DNA of 64,000 nucleotides, taken from assembly GCF_018881545.1 (NCBI RefSeq), contig NZ_JACVQD010000001.1, positions 214,039 through 278,038 of the forward strand, given 5' to 3'. Origin of the DNA: Polynucleobacter alcilacus (lineage in GTDB: Bacteria; Pseudomonadota; Gammaproteobacteria; Burkholderiales; Burkholderiaceae). Of this stretch, positions 39,666 to 49,546 are shown piece after piece. The notes under the pieces are model-generated. The model had not been told where the DNA came from. It saw nothing but the letters and a program-made list of their open reading frames with translations, and did not search any database. The translations under genes and the position numbers were made by a program. How positions within the stretch are numbered: the first letter of the stretch is position 1; each line of letters starts with the position of its first letter.

Positions 39666-40340
39666 CTACAGCAATCGCCCACCTTGAAGATGTATTTGGC
39701 GTTGGCATCTACTGGCCAAGGCTGGATCATGGGTAACCAAGATCAGGGTTGATTGATTGGCAGTATTGAGCTCAAAAAGGAGCTCAATCACCCGATTTCC
39801 GCTACTTTCATCAAGACTACCAGTAGGCTCATCAGCAAATAAGAGTGCGGGCTGAGTAATAAAGGCTCGAGCCAAAGCCACCCGTTGTTGCTCCCCGCCT
39901 GAGAGGGTCTTGGGAAAATGCTGGAAGCGCTCTGCCAGACCGACCCGCCCTAACCAAGCTTGCGCATTTTCTTTGGCATTGTTCATGCCATTTAGTTCGG
40001 CAGGCAACATGACGTTTTCTAGGGCTGTTAAATGCGGTAGCAACTGGAATGACTGAAATACAAAGCCAACTTGTAAAGCCCTTAATTTGGCACGTCCATC
40101 CTCATCTAGGCTACTAAGATCTTGCCCCATTAAGGTGACATTTCCGGAACTAGGTAAATCCAAGCCGGCTAAAAGCCCGAGCAAGGTACTCTTACCCGAT
40201 CCAGATGAGCCAGTAATTGCAACACTTTCACCTTGGTTTATAGCAAAGCAAATGTCGTGCAAAATGCTTAAGTTGCCATCACTAGTTGCTACACGCTTTC
40301 CTAGATGATTGGCACTCAGAACCTGGACTGAAGTACTCAT
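39666..40340 (-). CDS. ABC transporter ATP-binding protein, LolD/YbbA type
   Basis: A 224-residue ATPase: Walker A GSSGSGKST (44-52), signature LSGGEQQRVALARAF (about 145-159), Walker B LLFADEPTGSLD (about 168-179) and the His switch in LVTHD. Similarity to the LolD/MacB/YbbA group is clear from the ADEPTGSLDESSG stretch. It is divergent from tesA as ybbA is in E. coli, but no YbbP-like permease follows; purL is next, 21 bases downstream. Its membrane partner is therefore unknown. Confidence 0.9.
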   Translation of the reverse strand: MSTSVQVLSANHLGKRVATSDGNLSILHDICFAINQGESVAITGSSGSGKSTLLGLLAGLDLPSSGNVTLMGQDLSSLDEDGRAKLRALQVGFVFQSFQLLPHLTALENVMLPAELNGMNNAKENAQAWLGRVGLAERFQHFPKTLSGGEQQRVALARAFITQPALLFADEPTGSLDESSGNRVIELLFELNTANQSTLILVTHDPALASRCQRQIHLQGGRLL

Positions 40341-40378
40341 AGAAATAGAGGGCCGTGAGCCCTAAGGTAATGTAAGAG

Positions 40379-41047
40379 ATGAAGCAAGATAGCTGGTCGA
40401 CCTTAATGAAAGTAAAAACAATTTCAACAGGCTTATTTTGCCTGTTAATCTCCTTTGCCGCATTAGCCAGTCCAAATCAAGTCATTTTGGTGATGGGTGA
40501 TAGCCTCTCTGCAGAGTATGGCCTAGCAAGGGGAACTGGTTGGGTCAAGCTTCTCGAGGAGCAACTTCAAAAACAAGGCAGTGTGTGGACCGTCTTTAAT
40601 GCCAGCATCAGTGGTGAAACCAGTTCCGGTGGATTAACCCGCTTGCCAACACTGCTTGAGCAAAAGAAGCCAGGTATTGTCTTGCTAGAGCTGGGTGCAA
40701 ATGATGCTTTGCGGGGCTTATCTGTGAATGAAACAGAAAAAAATCTACGCAGAATGATTCAACTGAGTAAAAAAGCTGGGGCAAAGGTCTTAATATTTGG
40801 TATCCAAATACCGCCTAACTATGGCCAAAAATATACCAAGCAATTTAAAGAGATCTACGCAAGGCTTGCTTCGCAGGAAGGCATTGAATTGCTACCCTTT
40901 TTTATGGCAGGCGTAGCAAGCAATGCATCATTCTTTCAAGCCGATAATATTCATCCAAATGAAAAAGCACAGGCCCAGCTGTATCAAAACGTCTGGAGCG
41001 CAATGGCCTCCTATCAGTCGCTACTCAATAGTAAACCAGCGAACTAA
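40379..41047 (+). CDS. tesA: Arylesterase / acyl-CoA thioesterase I (GDSL family)
   Basis: A 222-residue periplasmic SGNH hydrolase. A signal peptide covers about residues 1-31 (end FAALA). Catalytic blocks are VMGDSLSAEYG (Ser), the Gly in NASISGETSSGG, ELGANDALRG (Asn) and DNIHPNEKAQ (Asp, His). ATG 40379 is used; ATG 40406 gives a shorter signal. It is divergent from the LolD-like ATPase as in E. coli. Its TAA stop shares bases with the TAG stop of the convergent ppiD-like gene. Confidence 0.92.
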   Translation: MKQDSWSTLMKVKTISTGLFCLLISFAALASPNQVILVMGDSLSAEYGLARGTGWVKLLEEQLQKQGSVWTVFNASISGETSSGGLTRLPTLLEQKKPGIVLLELGANDALRGLSVNETEKNLRRMIQLSKKAGAKVLIFGIQIPPNYGQKYTKQFKEIYARLASQEGIELLPFFMAGVASNASFFQADNIHPNEKAQAQLYQNVWSAMASYQSLLNSKPAN

Positions 41048-42507
41048 CCGCCAGCACTGTTAGTGCTTGCCTTAAGCGGGTTAATCACTTTGACCTTTGC
41101 CGTATCGCGCCAGTAAGCCATAAAACCAGCAAACTCAGATTGGGCTGCTAATGATTGAATTTGTTGTGCCTGTGCCTTACGCACTTTGGCATCACCAGCA
41201 CTGGGTTGACGTACCTGATCTATACGGTAAATCGTGGTGCCAACGCCTGAATTGGCTACTGAAACATACGCAGGGAATGTATCCGGATTAATTGACATCA
41301 CATCATCAAGAGCACTACCCACAAGATTGGCAGGCTTATTTCGAGAAACCCAAACTGGGTTAGCAAAACCACTGGCATTCTTCGGATCTTTTTCTAGGGC
41401 TGCGTAACGTTCTGCAGCAGCGGCTACAGCCAGCTTTTCAGCAGCACGCTGACTCACCTGACGTCTCACTTCTGCAGCAACATCCTGAAATGGCAAAGTC
41501 TGCGCGGGATGGAAAACCACTACACGTGCAGATACAAAGACTCCAGGTGATGTCTGAACAGCTTCAATATTGCGTTTATTTTTTACGGCATCATCCCCAA
41601 AGAGTGCTTGTGCAACCTTAGGGTTAGCCAAAGGATGATCGCGCGAAACTCCAACTGCGCCAGAACGAGTCATCCCCTTTTGACTTTGAATATTGAGCTT
41701 TAGCTTATCGGCAGCGGGCTTTAAGCTATCAGCTTGATCATAAGTGAGATTGACAAATTGATCTGCTCTTTCGTTAAAGGCTTTAGCATCTTCCTTCGGA
41801 TCAGCTTTTAGTACGATGTATTCAACATCGATGAACTCAGGACTTTCAAACAATGTTGCATTGGCACTATAAAAAGCTTGGAGCTCTTCCTGGCTCGGAT
41901 TGACCTTGGATAAATAACTTTTTGCGTCAAATTGCAATGTCTGAATTTGACGCTCTGATTCATAGAGTGTTGACACGATTTCGGAGAGCTTAGGGCTTCC
42001 AAGCTCTGTACGCGCAACTGAATTAACGAGTTGTCCGATTTTGAGATCAAAGGCTTGGCCAGCATAAAACTGCTCTTCATTAATACCATTACCTGCCAAA
42101 AGCTGTTTAAAGCGAGCGTCATCAAAGCTGCCATCCGGTTTATAGAGTGCCCGAATTTGCGGAATATTTTGCAAACTTTTAACAAGCTCATCTTTGCTTA
42201 CTTGAAGGCGCAGGTTTGAAACAGCAAACCCTAAGATGCGTTGCTGTAATAGCTCATTCAATATTGCCTGTCTAAATTGCAAGCTTTGGGCAATCTGTAC
42301 ATTGCCACCAACACGTTCAGCTTGACGCTTAGCAGCGTTATCGACTTCTTGTTCAGAGATAGCTTTTCCATTGATCTTTACTAAGTCTGTCTCTTTATCC
42401 ATGAAACTGGAGTAGCTAGAAATACCAAACATCGCAAAGGACGGAACGATAAACAGCATCAATACAAACTGAAGAATCTTTTGGTGCTTACGGACAATAT
42501 CAAACAT
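41044..42507 (-). CDS. PpiD-like periplasmic chaperone lacking the parvulin domain
   Basis: A 487-residue inner-membrane-anchored protein. One membrane helix (about 12-30) follows the typical start MFDIVRKHQK, then a SurA_N-like domain with FARTELG-type helices to about 190. Usual PpiD is about 620-640 residues and holds a parvulin domain next. Here the chain passes from EFIDVEYIVLK (224-234) straight to ADQFVNLTYDQADSLKP (248-264), the segment that normally comes after the parvulin domain. HILI, GDLGW and FGWHII strings are absent. It probably acts as a holdase without isomerase activity. Confidence 0.85.
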   Translation of the reverse strand: MFDIVRKHQKILQFVLMLFIVPSFAMFGISSYSSFMDKETDLVKINGKAISEQEVDNAAKRQAERVGGNVQIAQSLQFRQAILNELLQQRILGFAVSNLRLQVSKDELVKSLQNIPQIRALYKPDGSFDDARFKQLLAGNGINEEQFYAGQAFDLKIGQLVNSVARTELGSPKLSEIVSTLYESERQIQTLQFDAKSYLSKVNPSQEELQAFYSANATLFESPEFIDVEYIVLKADPKEDAKAFNERADQFVNLTYDQADSLKPAADKLKLNIQSQKGMTRSGAVGVSRDHPLANPKVAQALFGDDAVKNKRNIEAVQTSPGVFVSARVVVFHPAQTLPFQDVAAEVRRQVSQRAAEKLAVAAAAERYAALEKDPKNASGFANPVWVSRNKPANLVGSALDDVMSINPDTFPAYVSVANSGVGTTIYRIDQVRQPSAGDAKVRKAQAQQIQSLAAQSEFAGFMAYWRDTAKVKVINPLKASTNSAGG

Positions 42508-42616
42508 GAATTAGGTCGCTAGTGATGGATGTATAAATAAGTTATTGATACAAGTGTACTAGGCAGAGGGATCTTCAGGTTTGAAATACCTTGAATAGAG
42601 GGGGCATGAATAAATT

Positions 42617-42692
42617 TGGTGGGCGCTGACGGGTTCGAACCGCCGACATTCTGCGTGTAAGGCAGACGCTCTACCAACTGAGCTAAGCGCCC
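42617..42692 (-). tRNA. tRNA-Val (TAC)
   Basis: A 76-base cloverleaf: acceptor GGGCGCT with AGCGCCC, anticodon TAC in CTTACAC, T loop GTTCGAA, encoded CCA. It lies between lon and the PpiD-like gene on the same strand. Confidence 0.97.
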
Positions 42693-42741
42693 CAAAATTA
42701 TTACAGGGAGAATTGTAACCTAAGTGACCAAAATATGAGGG

Positions 42742-42788
42742 TTTTCCGTCTAATCCACCCTAAATACACAAGCAGAACAGACGGAAAA
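42742..42788. repeat. 10-bp inverted repeat downstream of lon
   Basis: TTTTCCGTCT (42742-42751) and AGACGGAAAA (42779-42788) are perfect inverted copies 27 bases apart. They lie just after the lon stop and upstream of tRNA-Val. No T run follows, so it is not a classical terminator; mRNA 3'-end stabilisation or a processing site are possible. Confidence 0.5.
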
Positions 42789-42799
42789 ACGCTCTATAT

Positions 42800-45232
42800 T
42801 TAATGCTTGAGAACCTCTCCGGAAGAGAGCTTCTCATTAGCCTTACTCGCTTCTGTAGCCTTTTTAGCAAGCTCTTCTGGTGTGGGATCAGGCAAGGCTT
42901 CTGGCATTCTCTCTAAAGCAAGTTCAAGCACCTTATCAATCCAGCGAACGGGAATAATCTCAATGGCATTCTTCACGTTATCCGGAATATCAATCAAATC
43001 TTTTACGTTCTCTTCAGGAATCAAGGCCAACTTAATACCACCACGATGAGCTGCTAGTAGTTTTTCTTTCAACCCACCAATCGGCAGAACCTCGCCACGT
43101 AAAGTGATTTCACCTGTCATTGCAACGTCAGATCGGATTGGAATACCTGTAAACACCGAGACTAAAGCGGTAGTAATCGCGATACCAGCAGAAGGACCAT
43201 CTTTGGGAGTAGCACCATCAGGGAAGTGAATATGAATATCCTTCTTCTCAAATGCTTCATCAGTAATACCAAGTCGTTTTGATCTAGAGCGTACAACGGT
43301 ACGTGCAGCCTCAACAGACTCTTTCATCACATCACCAATAGAACCAGTTCGAGTAATAACGCCTTTACCTGGCATTACTGCAGCCTCAATAGTAAGAAGA
43401 TCGCCACCCACTTCAGTCCAGGCTAGACCGGTAACTTGACCTACTTGATTCTCTTTAGCGGCCAGTCCAAAGTCATACATCCGCACTGATAAGAATTTCT
43501 CCAGGTTTTCATCGTTAACCACAATCGGCGCCGCCTCTTTTTTCAAGAGCAAGAGCTTAACTACCTTACGGCAAATCTTGCTAATTTCTCTTTCTAAAGA
43601 ACGCACACCTGCTTCACGTGTGTAGTAACGAATCATGCCGCGGACAGCACTCTCTTCAATCTTGAGCTCATCCTTTTTCAAACCATTATTTTTGATTTGC
43701 TTTGGAATTAAATAATTCATCGCAATACTGGTCTTTTCATCTTCTGTATAACCAGCCAAGCGAATAATTTCTAGACGATCCAATAAAGGGCCTGGAATAT
43801 TCAATGAGTTGGAGGTAGCCACAAACATGACGTCTGACAGATCAAAGTCCACCTCGACATAGTGATCCTGAAAGGTGTGGTTTTGCTCTGGGTCCAACAC
43901 CTCTAATAAAGCACTAGCGGGGTCACCCCGAAAGTCCATACCCATCTTATCTACTTCATCCAATAGGAATAAGGGATTGCGCACGCCAACCTTGGTCAGA
44001 CTAGACAAAATCTTGCCAGGCATCGAGCCAATATAAGTACGCCGATGGCCACGAATCTCTGACTCATCGCGCACACCGCCTAATGCCATACGTACAAATT
44101 TTCGATTAGTAGCACGAGCAATAGACTGCCCTAAGGAAGTTTTACCAACACCTGGAGGACCTACCAGACAGAGAATTGGGGCCTTTACCCGGTCAACACG
44201 CTGTTGTACTGCGAGGTACTCCAAAATGCGCTCTTTAACCTTATCTAAACCATAGTGATCTTCATCTAATACTTTTTCAGCATTGGTAAGATCATTATTA
44301 ATCTTGGTTTTTTTCTTCCAAGGAAGATTCACCAAGGTATCAATGAAGTTACGAATCACCGTAGCTTCAGCAGACATTGGCGACATTAACTTTATTTTTT
44401 TCAGCTCAGACTCAGCCTTTTTCAAAGCTTCTTTAGGCATGCGCGCTGCTTTGATTCGCTTCTCAAGCTCTTCAAGATCAGCACCCTCTTCACCCTCGCC
44501 TAATTCTTTCTGAATGGCTTTAACTTGTTCGTTCAGATAGTATTCGCGCTGACTCTTTTCCATTTGACGCTTCACGCGTCCACGAATGCGCTTCTCAACT
44601 TGCAAAATATCAATTTCGCTTTCGAGATCAGCCAAGAGACTTTCCAGTCGCTGAACGACATCTGTCATTTCTAGCAAACGCTGCTTCTGCTCAAGCTTGA
44701 CAGGTAAATGGGCGCAAATGGTATCAGCTAAACGACTCGGGTCATCAATGCCACCGAGTGATGACAAAATTTCTTGCGGTACTTTTTTATTGAGTTTTAC
44801 GTATTGATCAAACTGAGCCATGATGGCGCGACGCAGCGCTTCGGTTTCGTGCGCATCAATCGCATTCAAGGCGGTAGGTGTGGCTTCGCAATTAAAGTAG
44901 CCCATGCTGTCTTCAATTTGACTCACCTCAGCGCGCTGAACTCCTTCTACCAACACCTTCACTGTGCCATCTGGCAGTTTGAGCATTTGCAGAATGTTGG
45001 CAATACAGCCAACCTCATACAGATCCTCAATGATGGGCTCATCCTTAGCGGCTGTTTTCTGTGCTACTAAAAGGACGTTTTTACCGGTTTCCATCGCAGC
45101 TTCTAAGGCTTTAATGGATTTTGGGCGTCCCACAAACAAGGGGATCACCATATGAGGGAAGACAACTACATCCCGCAATGGGAGTAAAGGTAGTTGAATC
45201 GGTTCAGAGGGTAGTAATAAGTGGCCAGGCAT
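42800..45232 (-). CDS. lon: ATP-dependent protease Lon
   Basis: An 810-residue soluble hexameric protease that removes damaged and regulatory proteins. It has the N-terminal substrate domain ([16 protein letters not shown]), the AAA+ domain with Walker A GPPGVGKT, and the Ser-Lys protease domain with the nucleophile in KDGPSAGIA. The length is normal. GGAGG precedes the ATG, and a near-consensus heat-shock promoter lies about 90-125 bases upstream. It is the last of the tig-clpP-clpX-lon block. Confidence 0.98.
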   Translation of the reverse strand: MPGHLLLPSEPIQLPLLPLRDVVVFPHMVIPLFVGRPKSIKALEAAMETGKNVLLVAQKTAAKDEPIIEDLYEVGCIANILQMLKLPDGTVKVLVEGVQRAEVSQIEDSMGYFNCEATPTALNAIDAHETEALRRAIMAQFDQYVKLNKKVPQEILSSLGGIDDPSRLADTICAHLPVKLEQKQRLLEMTDVVQRLESLLADLESEIDILQVEKRIRGRVKRQMEKSQREYYLNEQVKAIQKELGEGEEGADLEELEKRIKAARMPKEALKKAESELKKIKLMSPMSAEATVIRNFIDTLVNLPWKKKTKINNDLTNAEKVLDEDHYGLDKVKERILEYLAVQQRVDRVKAPILCLVGPPGVGKTSLGQSIARATNRKFVRMALGGVRDESEIRGHRRTYIGSMPGKILSSLTKVGVRNPLFLLDEVDKMGMDFRGDPASALLEVLDPEQNHTFQDHYVEVDFDLSDVMFVATSNSLNIPGPLLDRLEIIRLAGYTEDEKTSIAMNYLIPKQIKNNGLKKDELKIEESAVRGMIRYYTREAGVRSLEREISKICRKVVKLLLLKKEAAPIVVNDENLEKFLSVRMYDFGLAAKENQVGQVTGLAWTEVGGDLLTIEAAVMPGKGVITRTGSIGDVMKESVEAARTVVRSRSKRLGITDEAFEKKDIHIHFPDGATPKDGPSAGIAITTALVSVFTGIPIRSDVAMTGEITLRGEVLPIGGLKEKLLAAHRGGIKLALIPEENVKDLIDIPDNVKNAIEIIPVRWIDKVLELALERMPEALPDPTPEELAKKATEASKANEKLSSGEVLKH

Positions 45233-45323
45233 AGGGCAAATCCTCCAAAGTAATCAATCCTCAAAAATCTCTATAAGTAATGAACCACTAAATAGAGACA
45301 TTATTCATGAGTAGCATACTACC

Positions 45324-45357
45324 TATATGGGTAGCTCTTAAGAAAATTCAAGGGGGA
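45324..45357 (-). promoter_or_regulatory. Heat-shock (sigma-32) promoter of lon
   Basis: On the minus strand CCCCCTTGAA (45347-45356) is followed after 14-15 bases by ACCCATATA (45324-45332). This is very close to the sigma-32 consensus CCCTTGAA / CCCCAT-TA. It predicts a leader of about 85 bases with GGAGG before the ATG. Confidence 0.85.
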
Positions 45358-45364
45358 AAAGTGC

Positions 45365-45390
45365 AAAAAAGGGGCGAATATGCCCCAAAA
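45365..45390 (-). terminator. Terminator of the clpX transcript
   Basis: On the minus strand GGGGC (45382-45386) pairs with GCCCC (45371-45375) and is followed by six T (45365-45370). It separates clpX from the lon heat-shock promoter. Confidence 0.88.
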
Positions 45391-45410
45391 ATAGCGAAAA
45401 CCCTGAGAAA

Positions 45411-46772
45411 TCAGGCTTTTTTGCTTAAATCCGCTTGTTCTGGATCTTGTTTGTAGACGAGGAGTGGTTTTCCGCCCTCAGCAATACTACTTTCATCTAT
45501 GACAACCTTCTGCACATTCTTTAAGGATGGCAAGTCATACATGACATCCATTAAGGAGCCTTCAAGGATCGATCTGAGGCCGCGAGCGCCAGTCTTACGG
45601 GCAATTGCTTTCTTGGCAATCGCAGATAGCGCCGCAACACGGACTTCTAACTCAGCACCTTCCATAGTCAACAAGGCTTGATATTGCTTGACTAAGGCAT
45701 TTTTAGGTTCGGTGAGGATTTGGATAAGCGCTTCCTCATCTAACTGGGCAAGCGTTGCTACAACCGGCAAACGACCAATTAATTCAGGAATTAAGCCAAA
45801 CTTAATTAAATCCTCTGGCTCGACTTCGATCAAGAGATCACTTACGCCACGATCATCTTTGCCAGGAACCGTTGCGTTGAATCCAATACCAGTCTTAGCA
45901 GTACGTTGCTGAATCACTTTTTCAAGGCCATCAAATGCACCGCCGCAAATGAACAAAATATTCGTAGTATCAACCTGCAAGAAATCTTGGTTTGGGTGTT
46001 TACGTCCGCCTTGTGGTGGAACAGAGGCCATCGTGCCTTCCACCAACTTCAGTAAAGCCTGTTGAACACCTTCACCGGATACGTCACGAGTGATTGAAGG
46101 GTTATCCGACTTTCGGGAAATCTTATCAATCTCATCGATATAAACAATGCCTCGCTGCGCTTTTTCGACATTGTAGTCACAAGCCTGAAGCAATTTTTGA
46201 ATAATATTTTCAACGTCTTCACCAACATAACCCGCTTCAGTTAATGTGGTTGCATCTGCCATCACGAATGGCACATCCAACATGCGTGCCAATGTTTGCG
46301 CTAAAAGGGTTTTGCCTGAACCTGTTGGTCCAATCAGCAAGATATTGCTCTTTGCTAACTCAACACCATCAACCATTGCCTTGGCAGGTACTTTGGATTC
46401 TTTTTTGACAGCCGCATCTACTGGCTTACCGTCTTTATCTAACTTCTCTTTTTTAGTCTTCGGTAAATATTGAAGGCGTTTGTAATGGTTATATACGGCA
46501 ACTGCTAAAGTCTTCTTAGCATGATCTTGACCGATAACATACTGATCCAAGTTTTCTCTAATCTTATGGGGTGTTGGTAAAGAATCATCACCCTCTTCTT
46601 TCGGAAGCTTTGCAATTTCTTCTTGAATGATGTCTGTACAAAGATCAATACACTCATCGCAAATGAACACCGAAGGTCCAGCAATTAGTTTCCTCACTTC
46701 ATGCTGGCTTTTGCCACAGAAAGAGCAATACAGAACTTTGTCTGATGAATTCGGGGTGTGCATATCGCTCAA
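45411..46772 (-). CDS. clpX: ClpX unfoldase subunit of ClpXP
   Basis: A 453-residue AAA+ unfoldase that feeds ClpP. The zinc domain has C16, C19, C38 and C41 (CSFC and CDEC). Walker A GPTGSGKT is at about 148-155, with IGF ClpP-contact loop (TGIGFNA) later. Residues about 103-134 form a lysine-rich insert ([12 protein letters not shown], then [10 protein letters not shown]) before the nucleotide pocket, which accounts for the length above the usual 420-425. It follows clpP by 25 bases. Confidence 0.97.
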   Translation of the reverse strand: MSDMHTPNSSDKVLYCSFCGKSQHEVRKLIAGPSVFICDECIDLCTDIIQEEIAKLPKEEGDDSLPTPHKIRENLDQYVIGQDHAKKTLAVAVYNHYKRLQYLPKTKKEKLDKDGKPVDAAVKKESKVPAKAMVDGVELAKSNILLIGPTGSGKTLLAQTLARMLDVPFVMADATTLTEAGYVGEDVENIIQKLLQACDYNVEKAQRGIVYIDEIDKISRKSDNPSITRDVSGEGVQQALLKLVEGTMASVPPQGGRKHPNQDFLQVDTTNILFICGGAFDGLEKVIQQRTAKTGIGFNATVPGKDDRGVSDLLIEVEPEDLIKFGLIPELIGRLPVVATLAQLDEEALIQILTEPKNALVKQYQALLTMEGAELEVRVAALSAIAKKAIARKTGARGLRSILEGSLMDVMYDLPSLKNVQKVVIDESSIAEGGKPLLVYKQDPEQADLSKKA

Positions 46773-46797
46773 AATGTGGGCTTAGTAAATGTAGTAA

Positions 46798-47427
46798 TTA
46801 AGGACGTTTATCGATTACTTTATCGATCAGGCCGTAATCGCGGGCCTGCTCTGCTGACATAAAGTTATCGCGATCAGTATCTTTAGCAATGGTTTCAATT
46901 GATTGCCCAGTGCGATCTGCCAAAATCTGATTGAGGCGTTCACGCAAATACAGAATTTCACGTGCTTGAATTTCAATATCCGAAGCTTGACCGCGGGCTC
47001 CGCCCAAAGGCTGATGAATCATCACACGTGAATTCGGTAAGGCGTAACGCTTGCCTTTTTCACCTGCGCATAATAAGAAGGCACCCATGCTGGCAGCCAT
47101 ACCCATACACAAAGTACTAACGTGCGGCTTAATAAATTGCATGGTGTCGTAAATGGCCAGGCCTGCAGATACAGAGCCACCAGGTGAATTGATATAAAGT
47201 GAAATTTCTTTATCAGGGTTCTCACTCTCCAGGAATAGGAGCTGAGCAATCACCAAATTGGCCGTTTGATCATTGACTTCGCCGACCAAGAAAACGACTC
47301 GCTCCCTTAAAAGGCGGGAGTAAATATCATAAGCACGCTCACCACGGCCAGAGGTTTCAATCACCATTGGAACCAAACCTAAACCTTGTGGCTCTAGGTA
47401 TTCAGATTGAAAATGGTTCGGGTTCAT
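46798..47427 (-). CDS. clpP: ATP-dependent Clp protease proteolytic subunit
   Basis: A 209-residue serine protease that forms the 14-mer chamber. The catalytic Ser is in GMAASMGAF, the His in MIHQPLGG and the Asp in KDTDRD. The N-terminal [20 protein letters not shown] is typical. AGAGGA precedes the ATG. It lies between tig and clpX. Confidence 0.98.
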   Translation of the reverse strand: MNPNHFQSEYLEPQGLGLVPMVIETSGRGERAYDIYSRLLRERVVFLVGEVNDQTANLVIAQLLFLESENPDKEISLYINSPGGSVSAGLAIYDTMQFIKPHVSTLCMGMAASMGAFLLCAGEKGKRYALPNSRVMIHQPLGGARGQASDIEIQAREILYLRERLNQILADRTGQSIETIAKDTDRDNFMSAEQARDYGLIDKVIDKRP

Positions 47428-47467
47428 ATAGGAAATCCTCTTATGGGTAGATTGTTAGCGACTAGAC

Positions 47468-48805
47468 TTAGTTTAGCTTGCTTAGCTCTTCAAAGCTTAT
47501 CGCCTTGTCGCTTACCTTAGCGAGGGAGGTGAAATGCTTGATAACATTGTCTTCAAGGACCAGGTTTTCGATATCTTTAAGGCGCCCAGGGTTGCTGTAG
47601 TACCAACGAACCACTTCTTTTGGATCTTCGTAAGTAGCAGCCTGCTCATCGATTTCTGCTTTGATTTGGTCGGCAGTAGCAGCCAAATTTTGCTTTTTTA
47701 CTAAATCACTCAAAATCAAACCTAAGCGCACACGCTTGTTGGCTTGTTCAGCAAATAATTCTGCAGGGATTGGCGCATCTTTGGCATTAGGAACGCCGCG
47801 TTGCATCAAGTCTTGACGAGCACCTTCAACCATGCGTTCTTGTTCAGAGGCGACTAAGGATTTTGGTACATCGAGCTCGCACAAGGTGTTGAGTTTTTCC
47901 ATCACTTCATTTTTCAATAAAGAGGTGATGCGGCGTTTTACTTCACGAACCAAGTTTTCTTTAACTTCTTCGCGCATTTTTGTAACGCCACCTTCTGTTA
48001 CACCCATCGATAATGCAAACGCATCATCAACCACTGGCAGATGCGCCCAGTTCACGGATTTAACAGTAATAGTGAACTCTGCTGTTTTACCCGCGACATC
48101 TTTGCCATGATAATCAGCTGGGAAGCTCAATGGGAATGATTTGCTCTCGCCTGGTTTAAGACCCAAGGTTGCGGCCTCGAATTCAGGCAACATGCGACCC
48201 TCACCCAAAACGTATTCAAAGTCTTCTGCTTTACCGCCTGCAAACTCTACGCCATCGATCTTGCCAATAAAGTCAATCACTACTTGATCACCAGTTTGAG
48301 CTGCAATATCAGAGCCGCCATCCCCATGGGCACCGGCTTCGCCGCGTGGGTGGTAATGCACCTGTTGCTTACGCAGGACATCTAAAGCACGATCAATCTC
48401 GGCTTCACCAATATCGGTACTGTACTTAGTTACTTCAGCTTGAGAGAAGTCGCCAATCTTAACTTCTGGCAGCACTTCAAAAAAAGCATCAAAAACTATC
48501 TTGTCTGCGTCGAGTTCACTCTTTGGCTCAAGACGGGGTTGACCGGCTAAAACGATTCCTTCTTTTTTACTTAACTCGTAAAACAATTCGGAGGCTTTAT
48601 CAAATTGGAGTTCAAAATCAACTTGCATGCCGTATTGTTTCTCAACCATATTCTTTGGCACTTTGCCTGGGCGAAAGCCAGCCACTTTCATGGTCTTAGC
48701 AACTTGCGCCAAACGGGCCTCACGTGCTTTAAGCAAATCGGCACGAGCGAATTCCAAAGTCATTTTGCGGTCTAGTGAACCTAAATTTTCTATCTGCACA
48801 GCCAT
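47468..48805 (-). CDS. tig: Trigger factor
   Basis: A 445-residue ribosome-bound chaperone with an N-terminal ribosome-binding domain (GFRPGKVPKNMVEKQYG), an FKBP-type isomerase domain (about 160-245, with DFIGKIDGVEFAGGKAEDF) and a helical C-terminal domain. I chose ATG 48805 (MAVQIENLG), the conserved trigger factor start; the open frame to 48856 would run into the tRNA-Leu trailer. It lies just downstream of tRNA-Leu. Confidence 0.97.
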   Translation of the reverse strand: MAVQIENLGSLDRKMTLEFARADLLKAREARLAQVAKTMKVAGFRPGKVPKNMVEKQYGMQVDFELQFDKASELFYELSKKEGIVLAGQPRLEPKSELDADKIVFDAFFEVLPEVKIGDFSQAEVTKYSTDIGEAEIDRALDVLRKQQVHYHPRGEAGAHGDGGSDIAAQTGDQVVIDFIGKIDGVEFAGGKAEDFEYVLGEGRMLPEFEAATLGLKPGESKSFPLSFPADYHGKDVAGKTAEFTITVKSVNWAHLPVVDDAFALSMGVTEGGVTKMREEVKENLVREVKRRITSLLKNEVMEKLNTLCELDVPKSLVASEQERMVEGARQDLMQRGVPNAKDAPIPAELFAEQANKRVRLGLILSDLVKKQNLAATADQIKAEIDEQAATYEDPKEVVRWYYSNPGRLKDIENLVLEDNVIKHFTSLAKVSDKAISFEELSKLN

Positions 48806-48861
48806 TCTCGTCTCTTTATTGAAATCAGGATATGTGAAGCCCAAGCCAAGTAGCAATCTTG

Positions 48862-48948
48862 TGGTGCGAGGAGGGGGACTCGAACCCCCACACCATTTCT
48901 GGCGTCAGGACCTAAACCTGGTGCGTCTACCAATTTCGCCATCCTCGC
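48862..48948 (-). tRNA. tRNA-Leu (TAG)
   Basis: An 87-base class II tRNA: acceptor GCGAGGA with TCCTCGC, anticodon TAG in the loop TTTAGGT, a long variable arm (CGCCA with TGGTG), T loop TTCGAGT and encoded CCA. The anticodon stem CCAGG/CCTGA has a C-A mismatch at its outer pair (27-43). Confidence 0.96.
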
Positions 48949-49028
48949 GATATCCGCAAACACTGCCGAGCTTAAGACTTCACTCTAAAGACCGTCATTC
49001 TACAATGTTTGGGGTTTTAGAGCTTCTT

Positions 49029-49532
49029 TTAGGCCTTGTAGAGCAAAGCTACAGCGTGTACCGCGACACCCTCACCCCGCCCCAAGTGCCCTAAGGATTC
49101 ATTGGTTTTGGCCTTCAGGTTGACATGGCTTGGGGTAACAGCCAAATCAGCGGCAATATTGCGTACCATTTCCGGTAAGAAATCAGCCAATTTTGGTCTT
49201 TGGCAAATGATGGTGGCATCTACGTTTCCAATCTGAAAACCTGCCGCCTGGACCTTTTGCAGGGCTGCCCTTAATAGGATACGACTATCCATATCTTTAA
49301 ATTCAGGATCTGTATCAGGGAATAACTGGCCAATATCATTTAATCCAGCCGCACCCAACAAGGCATCTGTTAAGGCGTGCAACAGGACATCTGCATCTGA
49401 ATGGCCTAATAAGCCCTTTTCATATGGCACATGTACCCCACCCAAAATAAGCTTGCGGTCTATTACTAGAGCATGAACATCGTAGCCTTGGCCAATACGA
49501 AACTGTGGGGTGTGGGGGTTACTTTGCGTCAT
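49029..49532 (-). CDS. ispF: 2-C-methyl-D-erythritol 2,4-cyclodiphosphate synthase
   Basis: A 167-residue enzyme of the MEP isoprenoid route. The zinc ligands are in GYDVHAL (Asp, His near 15-17) and [19 protein letters not shown] (His near 49), with the C-terminal [12 protein letters not shown] block. It lies 14 bases after ispD, with which it forms a two-step unit. Confidence 0.97.
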   Translation of the reverse strand: MTQSNPHTPQFRIGQGYDVHALVIDRKLILGGVHVPYEKGLLGHSDADVLLHALTDALLGAAGLNDIGQLFPDTDPEFKDMDSRILLRAALQKVQAAGFQIGNVDATIICQRPKLADFLPEMVRNIAADLAVTPSHVNLKAKTNESLGHLGRGEGVAVHAVALLYKA

Positions 49533-49546
49533 ATTTTGCTCTCTAA

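Noticed and set aside
45402-45422. CCTGA-GAAA-TCAGG hairpin followed by T on the plus strand
   Set aside because: It overlaps the clpX stop and no plus-strand gene lies upstream; probably chance.
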